DNA from: an uncultured beta proteobacterium | GTDB lineage: Bacteria > Pseudomonadota > Gammaproteobacteria > Burkholderiales > Burkholderiaceae_C | Assembly (NCBI GenBank): GCA_903914985.1 | Contig: CAIWRE010000507.1 | Location: 1 to 7,595, forward strand | Direction: 5' to 3' | Length of the DNA: 7,595 nucleotides | Shown here: piece after piece, positions 1 to 6,495 of the stretch | How the letters are laid out: each line of letters starts with the position of its first letter | How positions within the stretch are numbered: position 1 is the stretch's first letter | Made by a program: the position numbers and the translations under genes | The notes under the pieces: generated by a model | The model's database searches: none | Told to the model about the DNA's origin: nothing | Seen by the model: only the letters and a program-made list of their open reading frames with translations

Positions 1-981
1 CTGCAGCTACCTGCCGTGTCTTTGGGCTTGTGGCACAACTTTGGGGACAGCACCCCTTTGCAAACGCAGCGCGAAATACTTTGCACTGCGTTTGACTTAG
101 GCATCACCCACTTTGACCTCGCTAATAACTACGGGCCGCCCTATGGCAGCGCTGAACAAAACTTCGGCGAGCACCTGAAGCGCGACTTTCAGCCCTACCG
201 CGATGAGCTCATCATTTCCAGCAAAGCCGGCTGGGACATGTGGCCTGGCCCCTATGGCCAAGGGGGCGGTTCGCGCAAATATGTGTTGGCGAGTTTGGAT
301 CAAAGCTTGCAGCGCATGGGTCTGGACTACGTAGATATTTTTTACAGCCACCGCTTTGACCCTGACACCCCGCTGGAAGAAACCATGGGCGCACTGGCAA
401 GCGCGGTTCAGCAGGGCAAAGCCTTGTATGTGGGCGTAAGCAGCTACTCGCCCCATAAGACGCGGGAAGCCCACGCGATATTGAAAAGCATGGGCGTACA
501 GGCGCTGATTCACCAGCCCTCTTATAGCCTGATGAACCGCTGGATCGAAGAAGATTTGCTCGACACTCTGGCCGACACCGGCATGGGCTGCATCGCTTTC
601 AGTGCCTTGGCTCAGGGGCTCTTGACTGACAAATACTTGAATGGCGTACCCGCAGACGCACGCATCAACCGACCCGGTGGCGGCTCGTTTTCACAGTCGC
701 ACTTGAGCGAACAAAACCTGCGCCATGTGCGCGCACTCCATGAGATTGCACAGGCGCGTGGTCAAAGCCTGGCGCAAATGGCTACCGCCTGGGTGCTTCG
801 CGATGCGCGGGTGACGTCGGCATTGATTGGTGCGAGCAAGCCCGCTCAAATCGTGGACTTGGTAGGTGCCATGCAAAACCTGCAGTTTTCGCAAAAGGAG
901 TTGCTCACCATTGATCAGCATGCGGTCGAAGGTGGCATTAACCTGTGGCAGCGACCCAGCACCGACCAGCGGCCGGCGTGA
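1..981 (+). CDS. yghZ: Aldo/keto reductase, YghZ-like (L-glyceraldehyde 3-phosphate reductase type), 5' partial
   Basis: NADPH-dependent aldo/keto reductase. E. coli YghZ reduces L-glyceraldehyde 3-phosphate and methylglyoxal in the cytoplasm. The frame is open from base 1 (LQLPAVSLGLWHNFG) and aligns from memory with the YghZ N-terminal region, where about 20 residues precede this point, so the true start lies outside the window. The GTG at 16 is an internal Val rather than a start. Numbering from that GTG, the AKR catalytic tetrad is visible: Asp34 and Tyr39 (FDLANNYGPP), Lys70 (IISSKAGWDMWPG) and His112 (DIFYSHRFD). The C-terminal cofactor segment (SALIGASKPAQI) and the closing NLWQRPS are also YghZ-like. 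It ends with TGA three bases from the convergent Enzyme I gene. Family assignment is very secure. The exact substrate is inferred, because this AKR subgroup also includes proteins similar to potassium-channel beta subunits. Confidence 0.93.
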   Translation: MQLPAVSLGLWHNFGDSTPLQTQREILCTAFDLGITHFDLANNYGPPYGSAEQNFGEHLKRDFQPYRDELIISSKAGWDMWPGPYGQGGGSRKYVLASLDQSLQRMGLDYVDIFYSHRFDPDTPLEETMGALASAVQQGKALYVGVSSYSPHKTREAHAILKSMGVQALIHQPSYSLMNRWIEEDLLDTLADTGMGCIAFSALAQGLLTDKYLNGVPADARINRPGGGSFSQSHLSEQNLRHVRALHEIAQARGQSLAQMATAWVLRDARVTSALIGASKPAQIVDLVGAMQNLQFSQKELLTIDQHAVEGGINLWQRPSTDQRPA

Positions 982-984
982 AAG

Positions 985-2772
985 TCAAGCGCTGAAGGCG
1001 GTCACCTGGGCCATCTCCAGGGCCGGGTTTTCGGCATGGATCACGCGCTGCGCCCAGGGCTCCAAGCGAGCCGTGTCAGATCGCAAGATTTCTTGCTTGA
1101 CCGCCAAAATTTGCGCCGGATGCATGGAAAAACTACGCAAACCCATGCCCAGCAATAAGCGGGTCAGGCCTACGTCGCCCGCCATCTCGCCGCACACACT
1201 CACGCCTTTTCCCTGCAAGCGGCACTCTGCGATGGTCGATGCCACCAATTGCAAAACGGCCGGATGCAGCGGGTCGTACAAATGCGCGACCGACTCATCG
1301 GCGCGGTCAATGGCCAGGGTGTACTGAATCAGGTCGTTGGTACCGATCGACAAGAAGTCGAAGTACTTCAAAAACATCTTGAGCGTGAGCGCTGCGGCCG
1401 GTATTTCGATCATGGCGCCCAGCTGCACAGGGCCATGAGCCTGACCGCGTTTGTCCAGCGTGCGACGGGCCTGCTCAATGTGCGCCAGCGTCTGGTGGAT
1501 CTCACTGGCGTGGGCCAGCATGGGCACCAGCAGCTGCACCTTGCCAAACGCTGCAGCGCGCAAAATGGCACGCAGCTGCGTTAAAAACATGGCGGGGTCC
1601 GCCAGGCTCCAGCGAATCGCCCGCAAGCCCAAGGCAGGGTTCAAATGCGCGGCGTCGTGTACGCTGCTGTCCAGCGGTTTATCAGCACCCACGTCCACAG
1701 TGCGAATGGTTACCGGCAGGCCTTGCATGCCCTCGACGGCACGCTTGTAGGCCAGGAACTGCTCTTCCTCGTCCGGCAAATTGCCATGGCGGCCCATGAA
1801 CAAGAATTCACTGCGAAACAAGCCCACGCCCAGCGCACCAGCCTGCACAGCTGCCGTTGCGTCTTCGGGCATTTCGATATTGGCCAGCAACTGGACTTTT
1901 TCTCCATCCATGGTGACGGCGGGTGTATGCAGAAGTCGGGTCAAGCGGCTGCGCTCAAGCTCCACCTGGCGCTTCTTGAATCCATATTCCGCCAGGATGA
2001 TGGGTGAAGGATCGACGATCACGACGCCGGCGTCGCCGTCGATGATGATCCAGTCGTCCTGGCGCACCAACTGGCTGCAAGTGCGCGCGCCCACCACCGC
2101 TGGAATGTCCATGCTGCGCGCCACGATAGCGGTATGCGAGGTTTTTCCGCCCACGTCGGTAATAAACCCGGCAAACACGCTTTGCTTGAATTGCAGCATG
2201 TCTGCAGGTGACAGGTCATGCGCTACCAACACCAAAGGCACATCAACCGTATCGCCCAGCAGCAGGTCTTGCTGACCTTGGCGCCGGCTATTGCGTGCGG
2301 GTGCCGTGATGGGCGAGGCCACTCCGCGCATGGCGCGAAGCACCCGCTCAACGATTTGCTCCAAATCCGCCTTGCGCTCGCGCAGATAGGCGTCTTCCAT
2401 TTCATCAAACTGGCGTGAGATTACCTCGAGCTGCGTGGTGAGGGCCCACTCGGCGTTGTACAAGCGCTCCGTGATCCACCCTTTGACGCCGCCGATCAGC
2501 TCTTCATCTTGCAGCAGCATCAAGTGCACGTCCAGCAAGGCGTTGAGCTCATGGGGCGCCTCTTTAGGGCCCATGTGCGAAATGCTTTCCTGAAGGCGGT
2601 ACAGCTCTTCAATCACCGCATCACGGCCGGCTCGTGCGCGGTCAATTTCCTTGGCTACTTCATCGGGTTGGATGAAATAGTGCGCCACATCCATCCGGCT
2701 GGACGCAACGATCACTGCGCGGCCGATGGCCACGCCGCGTGATACCGCTAAGCCGTGAATGGAAAAAGTCAT
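985..2772 (-). CDS. ptsI: Phosphoenolpyruvate-protein phosphotransferase (PTS Enzyme I)
   Basis: Cytoplasmic Enzyme I, which autophosphorylates from PEP and passes the phosphate to HPr. The 595 residues cover the full domain order: N-terminal HPr-binding domain, swivelling phosphohistidine domain with GGKTSHTAIVAR (active His213), and the C-terminal PEP-binding barrel. In the barrel I see GLFRSEFLFM (Arg320), RTVDVGADKPL, NPALGLRAIRW, GAMIEIPAAAL, SIGTNDLIQYTLAIDRAD and the acid-base Cys527 in CGEMAGD. There is no N-terminal GAF domain, which separates it from EI-Ntr (PtsP). It is slightly longer than E. coli PtsI (575 residues); the excess is largely a polar linker around residues 154-169 ahead of the phosphohistidine domain. 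The ATG at 2772 has an AGGA-type ribosome site about 11 bases upstream and lies 19 bases after the HPr stop, so the two are probably co-transcribed. It ends tail to tail with the aldo/keto reductase gene. Confidence 0.97.
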   Translation of the reverse strand: MTFSIHGLAVSRGVAIGRAVIVASSRMDVAHYFIQPDEVAKEIDRARAGRDAVIEELYRLQESISHMGPKEAPHELNALLDVHLMLLQDEELIGGVKGWITERLYNAEWALTTQLEVISRQFDEMEDAYLRERKADLEQIVERVLRAMRGVASPITAPARNSRRQGQQDLLLGDTVDVPLVLVAHDLSPADMLQFKQSVFAGFITDVGGKTSHTAIVARSMDIPAVVGARTCSQLVRQDDWIIIDGDAGVVIVDPSPIILAEYGFKKRQVELERSRLTRLLHTPAVTMDGEKVQLLANIEMPEDATAAVQAGALGVGLFRSEFLFMGRHGNLPDEEEQFLAYKRAVEGMQGLPVTIRTVDVGADKPLDSSVHDAAHLNPALGLRAIRWSLADPAMFLTQLRAILRAAAFGKVQLLVPMLAHASEIHQTLAHIEQARRTLDKRGQAHGPVQLGAMIEIPAAALTLKMFLKYFDFLSIGTNDLIQYTLAIDRADESVAHLYDPLHPAVLQLVASTIAECRLQGKGVSVCGEMAGDVGLTRLLLGMGLRSFSMHPAQILAVKQEILRSDTARLEPWAQRVIHAENPALEMAQVTAFSA

Positions 2773-2791
2773 GGTGGTTGCGGTCCTAGTG

Positions 2792-3061
2792 TTATTCGCC
2801 TTCGCCGAATTTATCGGCGATCAAGGCCAGCAACGCGTCCAAGGCCTCTTGGGCGCGTTCACCATCGGCATCGAGTGTGATGTCGCTCCCGAGGCCTGCG
2901 GCCAGCATCATGACGCCCATGATGCTTTTTGCGTTGACGCGGCGCTCGCCCCGGCTGACAAAAATATCGCACGGAAAGCTGCCTGCCAACTTGGTCAATT
3001 TGGCAGAAGCACGGGCATGCAAGCCCAGCCTATTGACTATGGTCGTGGTGGTTTGGATCAT
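2792..3061 (-). CDS. ptsH: HPr phosphocarrier protein
   Basis: Small cytoplasmic phosphocarrier between Enzyme I and EIIA. Its 89 residues match the usual HPr length. The active-site motif GLHARAS carries the phospho-accepting His15, with Arg17 behind it. The second motif, NAKSIMGVMML, places a serine exactly at position 46, the site used by HPr kinase/phosphorylase; many betaproteobacteria have HprK, so both histidine and serine phosphorylation are plausible. The ATG at 3061 lies inside the last codons of the upstream EIIA gene, a 32-base overlap in a different frame. The bases before it (CAAAAAGCCCC) have no good Shine-Dalgarno, so translation is probably coupled to EIIA. Enzyme I follows 19 bases later. 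Confidence 0.96.
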   Translation of the reverse strand: MIQTTTTIVNRLGLHARASAKLTKLAGSFPCDIFVSRGERRVNAKSIMGVMMLAAGLGSDITLDADGERAQEALDALLALIADKFGEGE

Positions 3062-3476
3062 GGGGCTTTTTGGTTTGGTTCAAGGGCGCGGACACGGCTA
3101 CTTGCATGATGCACTGCGCGCCTCCGGCCAATGCACGCGCCACCAGCAAATCCAGTGATTCATGGCGGTAATTGATGGTGCGCAAGAGCATCGGTAAATT
3201 GACTCCGGCAACCAGCTTGGAATGCACACCGTCGACCAACTGTTGCGCCACGTTGCAGGGTGTCGCGCCGAAGACATCGGTCAATACCAATACCGATGGG
3301 GCATTGAGTTGGTCCACCATCATGCGCGCGATCTCCAGCGTGTCCGACGGCGGCTCGTTGGCCCGCACATCCAGCGCCCCCAGACTCTGCTCGACCTCGG
3401 GGAACACATGCAACACGCAAGCGCGCAGGGCACTGGCCAGCGGCGCGTGGGCGATGATCAAAATTCCGATGGACAT
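3030..3476 (-). CDS. PTS EIIA component, mannose (EIIA-Man) type
   Basis: Single-domain PTS IIA protein of the mannose/fructose superfamily, 148 residues from the chosen start. The N-terminus MSIGILIIAHAPL has the beta-strand followed by a histidine at position 10, the site phosphorylated by HPr in EIIA-Man. LVLTDVFGATPCNVA is the conserved family signature, and NLPMLLRTINYR is the later conserved block. No IIB domain is fused to it and no IIB, IIC or IID gene lies nearby, so a sugar-transport role cannot be assigned; in betaproteobacteria such stand-alone EIIA-Man proteins (PtsM in Ralstonia) are regulatory. The ATG at 3476 fits the family N-terminus but has no purine-rich ribosome site. An in-frame GTG at 3506, eight bases after AAAGGGA, would add ten residues and is the alternative. 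The 3' end overlaps ptsH by 32 bases. Confidence 0.9.
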   Translation of the reverse strand: MSIGILIIAHAPLASALRACVLHVFPEVEQSLGALDVRANEPPSDTLEIARMMVDQLNAPSVLVLTDVFGATPCNVAQQLVDGVHSKLVAGVNLPMLLRTINYRHESLDLLVARALAGGAQCIMQVAVSAPLNQTKKPHDPNHHDHSQ

Positions 3477-3508
3477 AGAGTGGGAAAGCGAATGCAGTGG
3501 GAGCACAA

Positions 3509-4753
3509 TTATCGTCCCTTTGCTCTGAGCAAATGGACGTAAGCCCAGAGTGCGCAGAGCCCGTACACCCCGATGGCGCCCTGGTAGGCGCTGGCCAAGG
3601 GCCAGCCAATCGCCTGCAAGCCATCGACCAATAAGCCGATACACCACTGCACGGCAAATACCCCACTGAAAATCAGCAAGTTAAAGGCCGACAGGGCGCG
3701 CCCGGCCAAGGCGGGTGGAAACGCCATGCCGATGGCGGGCTGCGCCAACGTGCCCACGGTAGCGGTCACGCAAAAGAGCGTCCACGCCAGGCCTGAATAC
3801 ACACCGATGCTGGTGCCACCCACCGCCATTAACAGGATCAAGGCCAAGTTCACCGGCAGGCCCCAGGCCATAAGACGTTCCGCCCGCAAGCCTTTGCGCG
3901 TGAGCCAGGGGTTGATCGCTCCCCATCCCAAAAAGGCCAGCATCATGGCTACATTGAGCCAGAACATGGCCGTGGATGCGGCCACCGGCGTGAAACCCGC
4001 CACCTTAACCAGCCAAGGTGCAGCCCACAGGGTTTGAATAGCGACCATGCCGCCATAGCCCACAAAGCCAAAGGGTGCCAGACTCCGGAAATAGGGATCG
4101 CGCCACACCATTGCGTAGCCGGCGGGTGGCTGCTCTCCAGTCTGAGTCCTACTGCCACCGTCGTAGGATGGCTGCCCCGGGACCTGCCATGCAATCAACA
4201 CCATCGCCAGGGCCAGCAAGCCGCCCAAGAGCAAGAACAGTCCGCGCCAGCCGATGAGCGGCAAGAGCCACTGTACGGGCAGCGTAGATGCCACCATGCC
4301 GAACGCGCCCGTCATCAGCATCCACGAGCTCGCCCGCATTTGGGCGCCCGGTGCATACCAGCGGCGGTAGCTGGTCAATGGTGCCATCAAGCACGCGCTT
4401 ACGCCCACACCAATCAGAATCCGACCCAGGAGAAGCTCGACAAAGCCGGATGCTCGGGCAAACGCCACGCACGCCAGCACAGCCACCGTCAAAAATGACA
4501 ACACCACACGCTTGGGCCCCAAGCGGTCCAGCCATGAGCCCAGAGGCAGTTGGGTGAGCGCGAAGCCAAAAAAGTAGCCCCCGGCCAACAACCCCAGGTC
4601 ACCCGCACTGAGTGAAAACTCTTGCACCAGCGTAGGTGCCAGGGTTGCGGTGACTGCGCGAATCAGGGTCGACAGGAAATAGGCAAATGCAAACGCCAGG
4701 AAAAGCGTTACGGCACGCCGGGCTGGAAGGGCTTCAAAGGCACGCGAACTCAC
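3509..4753 (-). CDS. Major facilitator superfamily (MFS) transporter, substrate unknown
   Basis: Inner-membrane secondary carrier of 414 residues with hydrophobic segments spaced as in a 12-helix MFS protein. Helix 1 covers about residues 14-38. MFS motif A lies between helices 2 and 3 (GSWLDRLGPKR, residues 72-82, with Asp76, Arg77 and Arg82). The helix 4 Arg motif is LLGRILIGVGVS (Arg111). A hydrophilic central loop lies at about residues 192-222, and the C-terminal helices run to about 408. The start is GTG at 4753, which overlaps the TGA of the upstream lipoprotein gene in a GTGA junction; no ATG is available nearer the first helix. The EIIA gene follows after 32 bases, so the transporter is probably expressed with the PTS proteins. 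Nothing in the sequence fixes the substrate or even the direction of transport. Confidence 0.88.
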   Translation of the reverse strand: MSSRAFEALPARRAVTLFLAFAFAYFLSTLIRAVTATLAPTLVQEFSLSAGDLGLLAGGYFFGFALTQLPLGSWLDRLGPKRVVLSFLTVAVLACVAFARASGFVELLLGRILIGVGVSACLMAPLTSYRRWYAPGAQMRASSWMLMTGAFGMVASTLPVQWLLPLIGWRGLFLLLGGLLALAMVLIAWQVPGQPSYDGGSRTQTGEQPPAGYAMVWRDPYFRSLAPFGFVGYGGMVAIQTLWAAPWLVKVAGFTPVAASTAMFWLNVAMMLAFLGWGAINPWLTRKGLRAERLMAWGLPVNLALILLMAVGGTSIGVYSGLAWTLFCVTATVGTLAQPAIGMAFPPALAGRALSAFNLLIFSGVFAVQWCIGLLVDGLQAIGWPLASAYQGAIGVYGLCALWAYVHLLRAKGR

Positions 4754-5292
4754 AGGGGTTTCATTCCATCAAAAAAGGGTTCTGCCAACTCGGGAGAGAC
4801 ACGCGCTGCATAGACCGCCAGGTGGTACAGGTCTGCGCCAGACACCACCCATGCGAGACGTGCTTGCAAAGCTTTACCGTCACTGCCCTGGCCGGACGCA
4901 GTGATTTGCTGAATCACCATCGCTGACGCGTGGGTAGTAACCGGCTCACGCTTCGGCTCGCCCTGGGCTTTCATTTGCTGCAAACTTGCGGCTTGCCATT
5001 GGGCTTGCAGTTGGCCGGCGTCTGAGCCCGAAGGGAGGCGAATTCGACTGGCCGCAAACAAAGCGCCATCCGCTTCGCAGCCAACCATTTCCATCTCCAA
5101 GGCCTGACCCGCCCATGGCAGGGTTCGTTGCGTGTGGTCCGGTTTGCAGGGGAGTGTGACTGCCATGTCACCCAAGGTGACTCGGCGCCAGTTCAGCGCC
5201 GGACTGCATGCGCACAGCAAAAGGACAGCCGCGATGACGCTGATACTGGTTGGACGGTGCAGCAGGTCCGCACCCAAGGTCGCTGAATGCAC
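4750..5292 (-). CDS. Putative small lipoprotein, function unknown
   Basis: I do not recognise a characterised family. The 180-residue protein starts at GTG and has a hydrophobic stretch (residues 17-28, SVIAAVLLLCAC) ending in a plausible lipobox, Leu26-Cys27-Ala28-Cys29, so Cys29 is the expected lipidated residue. Ser at +2 would favour outer-membrane sorting under the E. coli Lol rule. The mature part is about 150 soluble residues with two further cysteines (Cys49 in TLPCKPD, Cys72 in VGCEAD) that could form a periplasmic disulfide. Its TGA overlaps the GTG of the MFS gene by four bases, which points to translational coupling. The start is uncertain: no ATG lies before residue 43, and the only ribosome-site-like bases (AAAGG) are about 10 bases from the GTG. 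The reading frame is supported by the lipobox and by the 4-base junction. Confidence 0.72.
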   Translation of the reverse strand: MHSATLGADLLHRPTSISVIAAVLLLCACSPALNWRRVTLGDMAVTLPCKPDHTQRTLPWAGQALEMEMVGCEADGALFAASRIRLPSGSDAGQLQAQWQAASLQQMKAQGEPKREPVTTHASAMVIQQITASGQGSDGKALQARLAWVVSGADLYHLAVYAARVSPELAEPFFDGMKPL

Positions 5293-5427
5293 TCTGGTTT
5301 GCCTTTGACTTGGAGAGCGGGAAAATGGACGTGTGCCATGGTAGCGGCTGGCGGCCCTGAAAAGGCAGTGTTTGAATTATTCGATAGACTGTGACAAAGA
5401 ATTTCTCAGCGAGCCAGAGCATCTACC
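5293..5427. other. Divergent intergenic region between the lipoprotein-MFS-PTS operon and the GNAT gene
   Basis: This 135-base spacer must hold the control region of the leftward operon and of the rightward acetyltransferase gene, since both genes start here and diverge. The A+T-rich core is about 5370-5405. On the minus strand it contains a TTGTCA box and an AATAAT box, but their spacing (about 10 bases) is wrong for a sigma-70 promoter. On the plus strand TTGAAT near 5371 has no good -10 partner. I therefore call no promoter. A leftward open frame (5422-5168) crosses the region but shows no gene-like features. Confidence 0.5.
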
Positions 5428-5919
5428 TTGACCCCTCCTGAACGCGTAACGCTGTTGCGGCCTGAATCTGCCAGCGATCTGGACGCCGCCCGGCGCATAT
5501 TGAGCGCCTATGCGGCCTCGTTGTCAGTGCCCGAATGCTTCACGGACTTCGACCAGGAACTCCAATCCTTGCCGGGGGACTACGCCGCGCCGCGCGGCCA
5601 ACTGCTGCTCGCACTGGTCGACGGCAAAGTGGCCGGCTGCTGCGCGTTGCGCCCGCTTGATACCGTGGACTATGCCGATGCCTGCGAAATGCGCCGCCTT
5701 TACGTGGACAGTGCCTACAGAGGCACGGGGATTGGGCGGCTGCTTGCACAAGCGCAACTGGATTTCGCGCAGCTGATTGGCTACCACTGCGTGCTATTGG
5801 ACACTCTCAGCGACATGGAAGCGGCACGCGGCCTCTACGAAGAGTTGGGGTTTGAAGAAATACCACCGTACTACTTCAACCCCATCGCCGGGGCGCATTA
5901 CCTGAAAGCCGACCTCTGA
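5428..5919 (+). CDS. GNAT family N-acetyltransferase
   Basis: Cytoplasmic acetyl-CoA-dependent acetyltransferase of 163 residues, a single GNAT domain. The acetyl-CoA pyrophosphate loop is clear: RRLYVDSAYRGTGIGRLLA, with the R-G-x-G-I-G signature at residues 98-103 after strand beta4. It is followed by LLDTLSDMEAARGLYEELGF, the motif B region in which the Tyr of GLYEELGF is typical. The N-terminal segment RPESASDLDAARRIL is the usual beta1-alpha1 opening. The substrate cannot be read from the sequence. The start is TTG at 5428: the frame is open only from a stop at 5392, no ATG lies before about residue 88, and the ribosome site is weak (GAG-type). It diverges from the lipoprotein gene and converges with the peroxiredoxin gene. 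Confidence 0.88.
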   Translation: MTPPERVTLLRPESASDLDAARRILSAYAASLSVPECFTDFDQELQSLPGDYAAPRGQLLLALVDGKVAGCCALRPLDTVDYADACEMRRLYVDSAYRGTGIGRLLAQAQLDFAQLIGYHCVLLDTLSDMEAARGLYEELGFEEIPPYYFNPIAGAHYLKADL

Positions 5920-5938
5920 ACCACGTCAGAGGCCGGTT
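5908..5938. terminator. Hairpin between convergent GNAT and peroxiredoxin genes, possible bidirectional terminator
   Basis: CCTCTGA (5913-5919) pairs with TCAGAGG (5926-5932) around a six-base loop. After one mismatch the stem extends by further pairs out to 5907/5908 and 5937/5938. The inner arm contains the TGA stop codon of the acetyltransferase gene. It sits where two convergent genes end, as expected for a shared terminator, but there is no strong T-run on either side, so it is not a classical intrinsic terminator. Confidence 0.45.
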
Positions 5939-5950
5939 CACTCAGAGCGT

Positions 5951-6457
5951 TTAAGCTTTGGCCTGTGCCAACAAGGTGCCCGCGTCGCTCACTTCGAACT
6001 TGCCCGGGCCTTCGACGTTCAACGACGCGACTTTGCCGTCCTTGACCAACATGGAATAGCGGTTGCTGCGCAGTCCCATGCCGCGGCTGGTGAGGTCCAA
6101 GGTCAGACCGGTCGCCTTGGTGAAATCCGCACTGCCATCGGCCAACATGCGGACTTTGGTGCCGGTCTTTTGATCACGCGCCCACGCACCCATGACGAAG
6201 GCATCATTGACGCTCACGCACCAAATCTCGTCCACGCCCGCTGCTTTGAAGTCATCAAAGTGTTGTACAAAACCGGGCACATGCTTGGCAGAGCAAGTGG
6301 GGGTATAGGCACCTGGCAGCGCGAACAATGCGATGGTCTTACCCGCGGCGGCTTTTGCCACGTCCACGGCATTGGGGCCGATGCTGCAACCTTCGCCCTC
6401 GACTTCTGAATATTCCATCAGCACAGCTGCGGGGAGGGTGTCGCCTATTTGAATCAT
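5951..6457 (-). CDS. Peroxiredoxin, Prx5 / type II (redoxin family)
   Basis: Thiol peroxidase that reduces hydrogen peroxide and alkyl hydroperoxides; members of this subgroup are usually recycled by glutathione/glutaredoxin or thioredoxin. The 168-residue length matches the family. The catalytic block PGAYTPTCSAKHVPGF holds the peroxidatic Cys55 with Thr52, and GLRSNRYSMLV supplies the conserved active-site Arg. Cys80 in EIWCVSVNDAFVM lies 25 residues after Cys55, the same spacing as the second cysteine of plant type II peroxiredoxins, so it is a candidate resolving cysteine. Cys24 is additional. No glutaredoxin domain is fused. The ATG at 6457 is fixed by a strong ribosome site, AAGGAGA. 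The gene lies just beyond the S10 operon terminator on the same strand and converges with the acetyltransferase gene. Confidence 0.94.
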   Translation of the reverse strand: MIQIGDTLPAAVLMEYSEVEGEGCSIGPNAVDVAKAAAGKTIALFALPGAYTPTCSAKHVPGFVQHFDDFKAAGVDEIWCVSVNDAFVMGAWARDQKTGTKVRMLADGSADFTKATGLTLDLTSRGMGLRSNRYSMLVKDGKVASLNVEGPGKFEVSDAGTLLAQAKA

Positions 6458-6461
6458 GGTG

Positions 6462-6468
6462 TCTCCTT
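6462..6468 (-). promoter_or_regulatory. Ribosome binding site of the peroxiredoxin gene
   Basis: On the minus strand the bases AAGGAGA lie four bases before the ATG at 6457. This is a near-consensus Shine-Dalgarno that fixes the start. Confidence 0.85.
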
Positions 6469-6495
6469 TGGGGGTTTGTGAACTACAGAAATGAA

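Noticed and set aside
97..513. 138-codon open frame antisense to the aldo/keto reductase
   Set aside because: The opposite strand holds a fully conserved AKR with its catalytic tetrad; the antisense peptide has no recognisable features.
866..1327. 153-codon rightward frame spanning the end of the aldo/keto reductase and the 3' end of ptsI
   Set aside because: It begins inside the AKR in a different frame and lies antisense to conserved Enzyme I motifs; Ser/Arg/Cys-rich composition is typical of shadow frames in G+C-rich DNA.
1781..2275. 164-codon rightward frame antisense to ptsI
   Set aside because: It lies opposite the conserved GGKTSHTAIVAR and LFRSEFLFM regions of Enzyme I; no independent support.
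4034..4498. 154-codon rightward frame antisense to the MFS gene
   Set aside because: Composition rich in Gln, His and Arg with no motif; the other strand encodes well-formed membrane helices.
5360..5400. Possible sigma-70 promoter boxes in the divergent spacer (TTGTCA and AATAAT on minus, TTGAAT on plus)
   Set aside because: The spacing between boxes does not fit 16-18 bases on either strand, so no promoter is claimed.
5168..5422. Leftward 84-codon open frame across the divergent spacer and the start of the lipoprotein gene
   Set aside because: It overlaps the lipobox region in another frame, has no domain or ribosome-site support, and its composition looks like shifted coding sequence.
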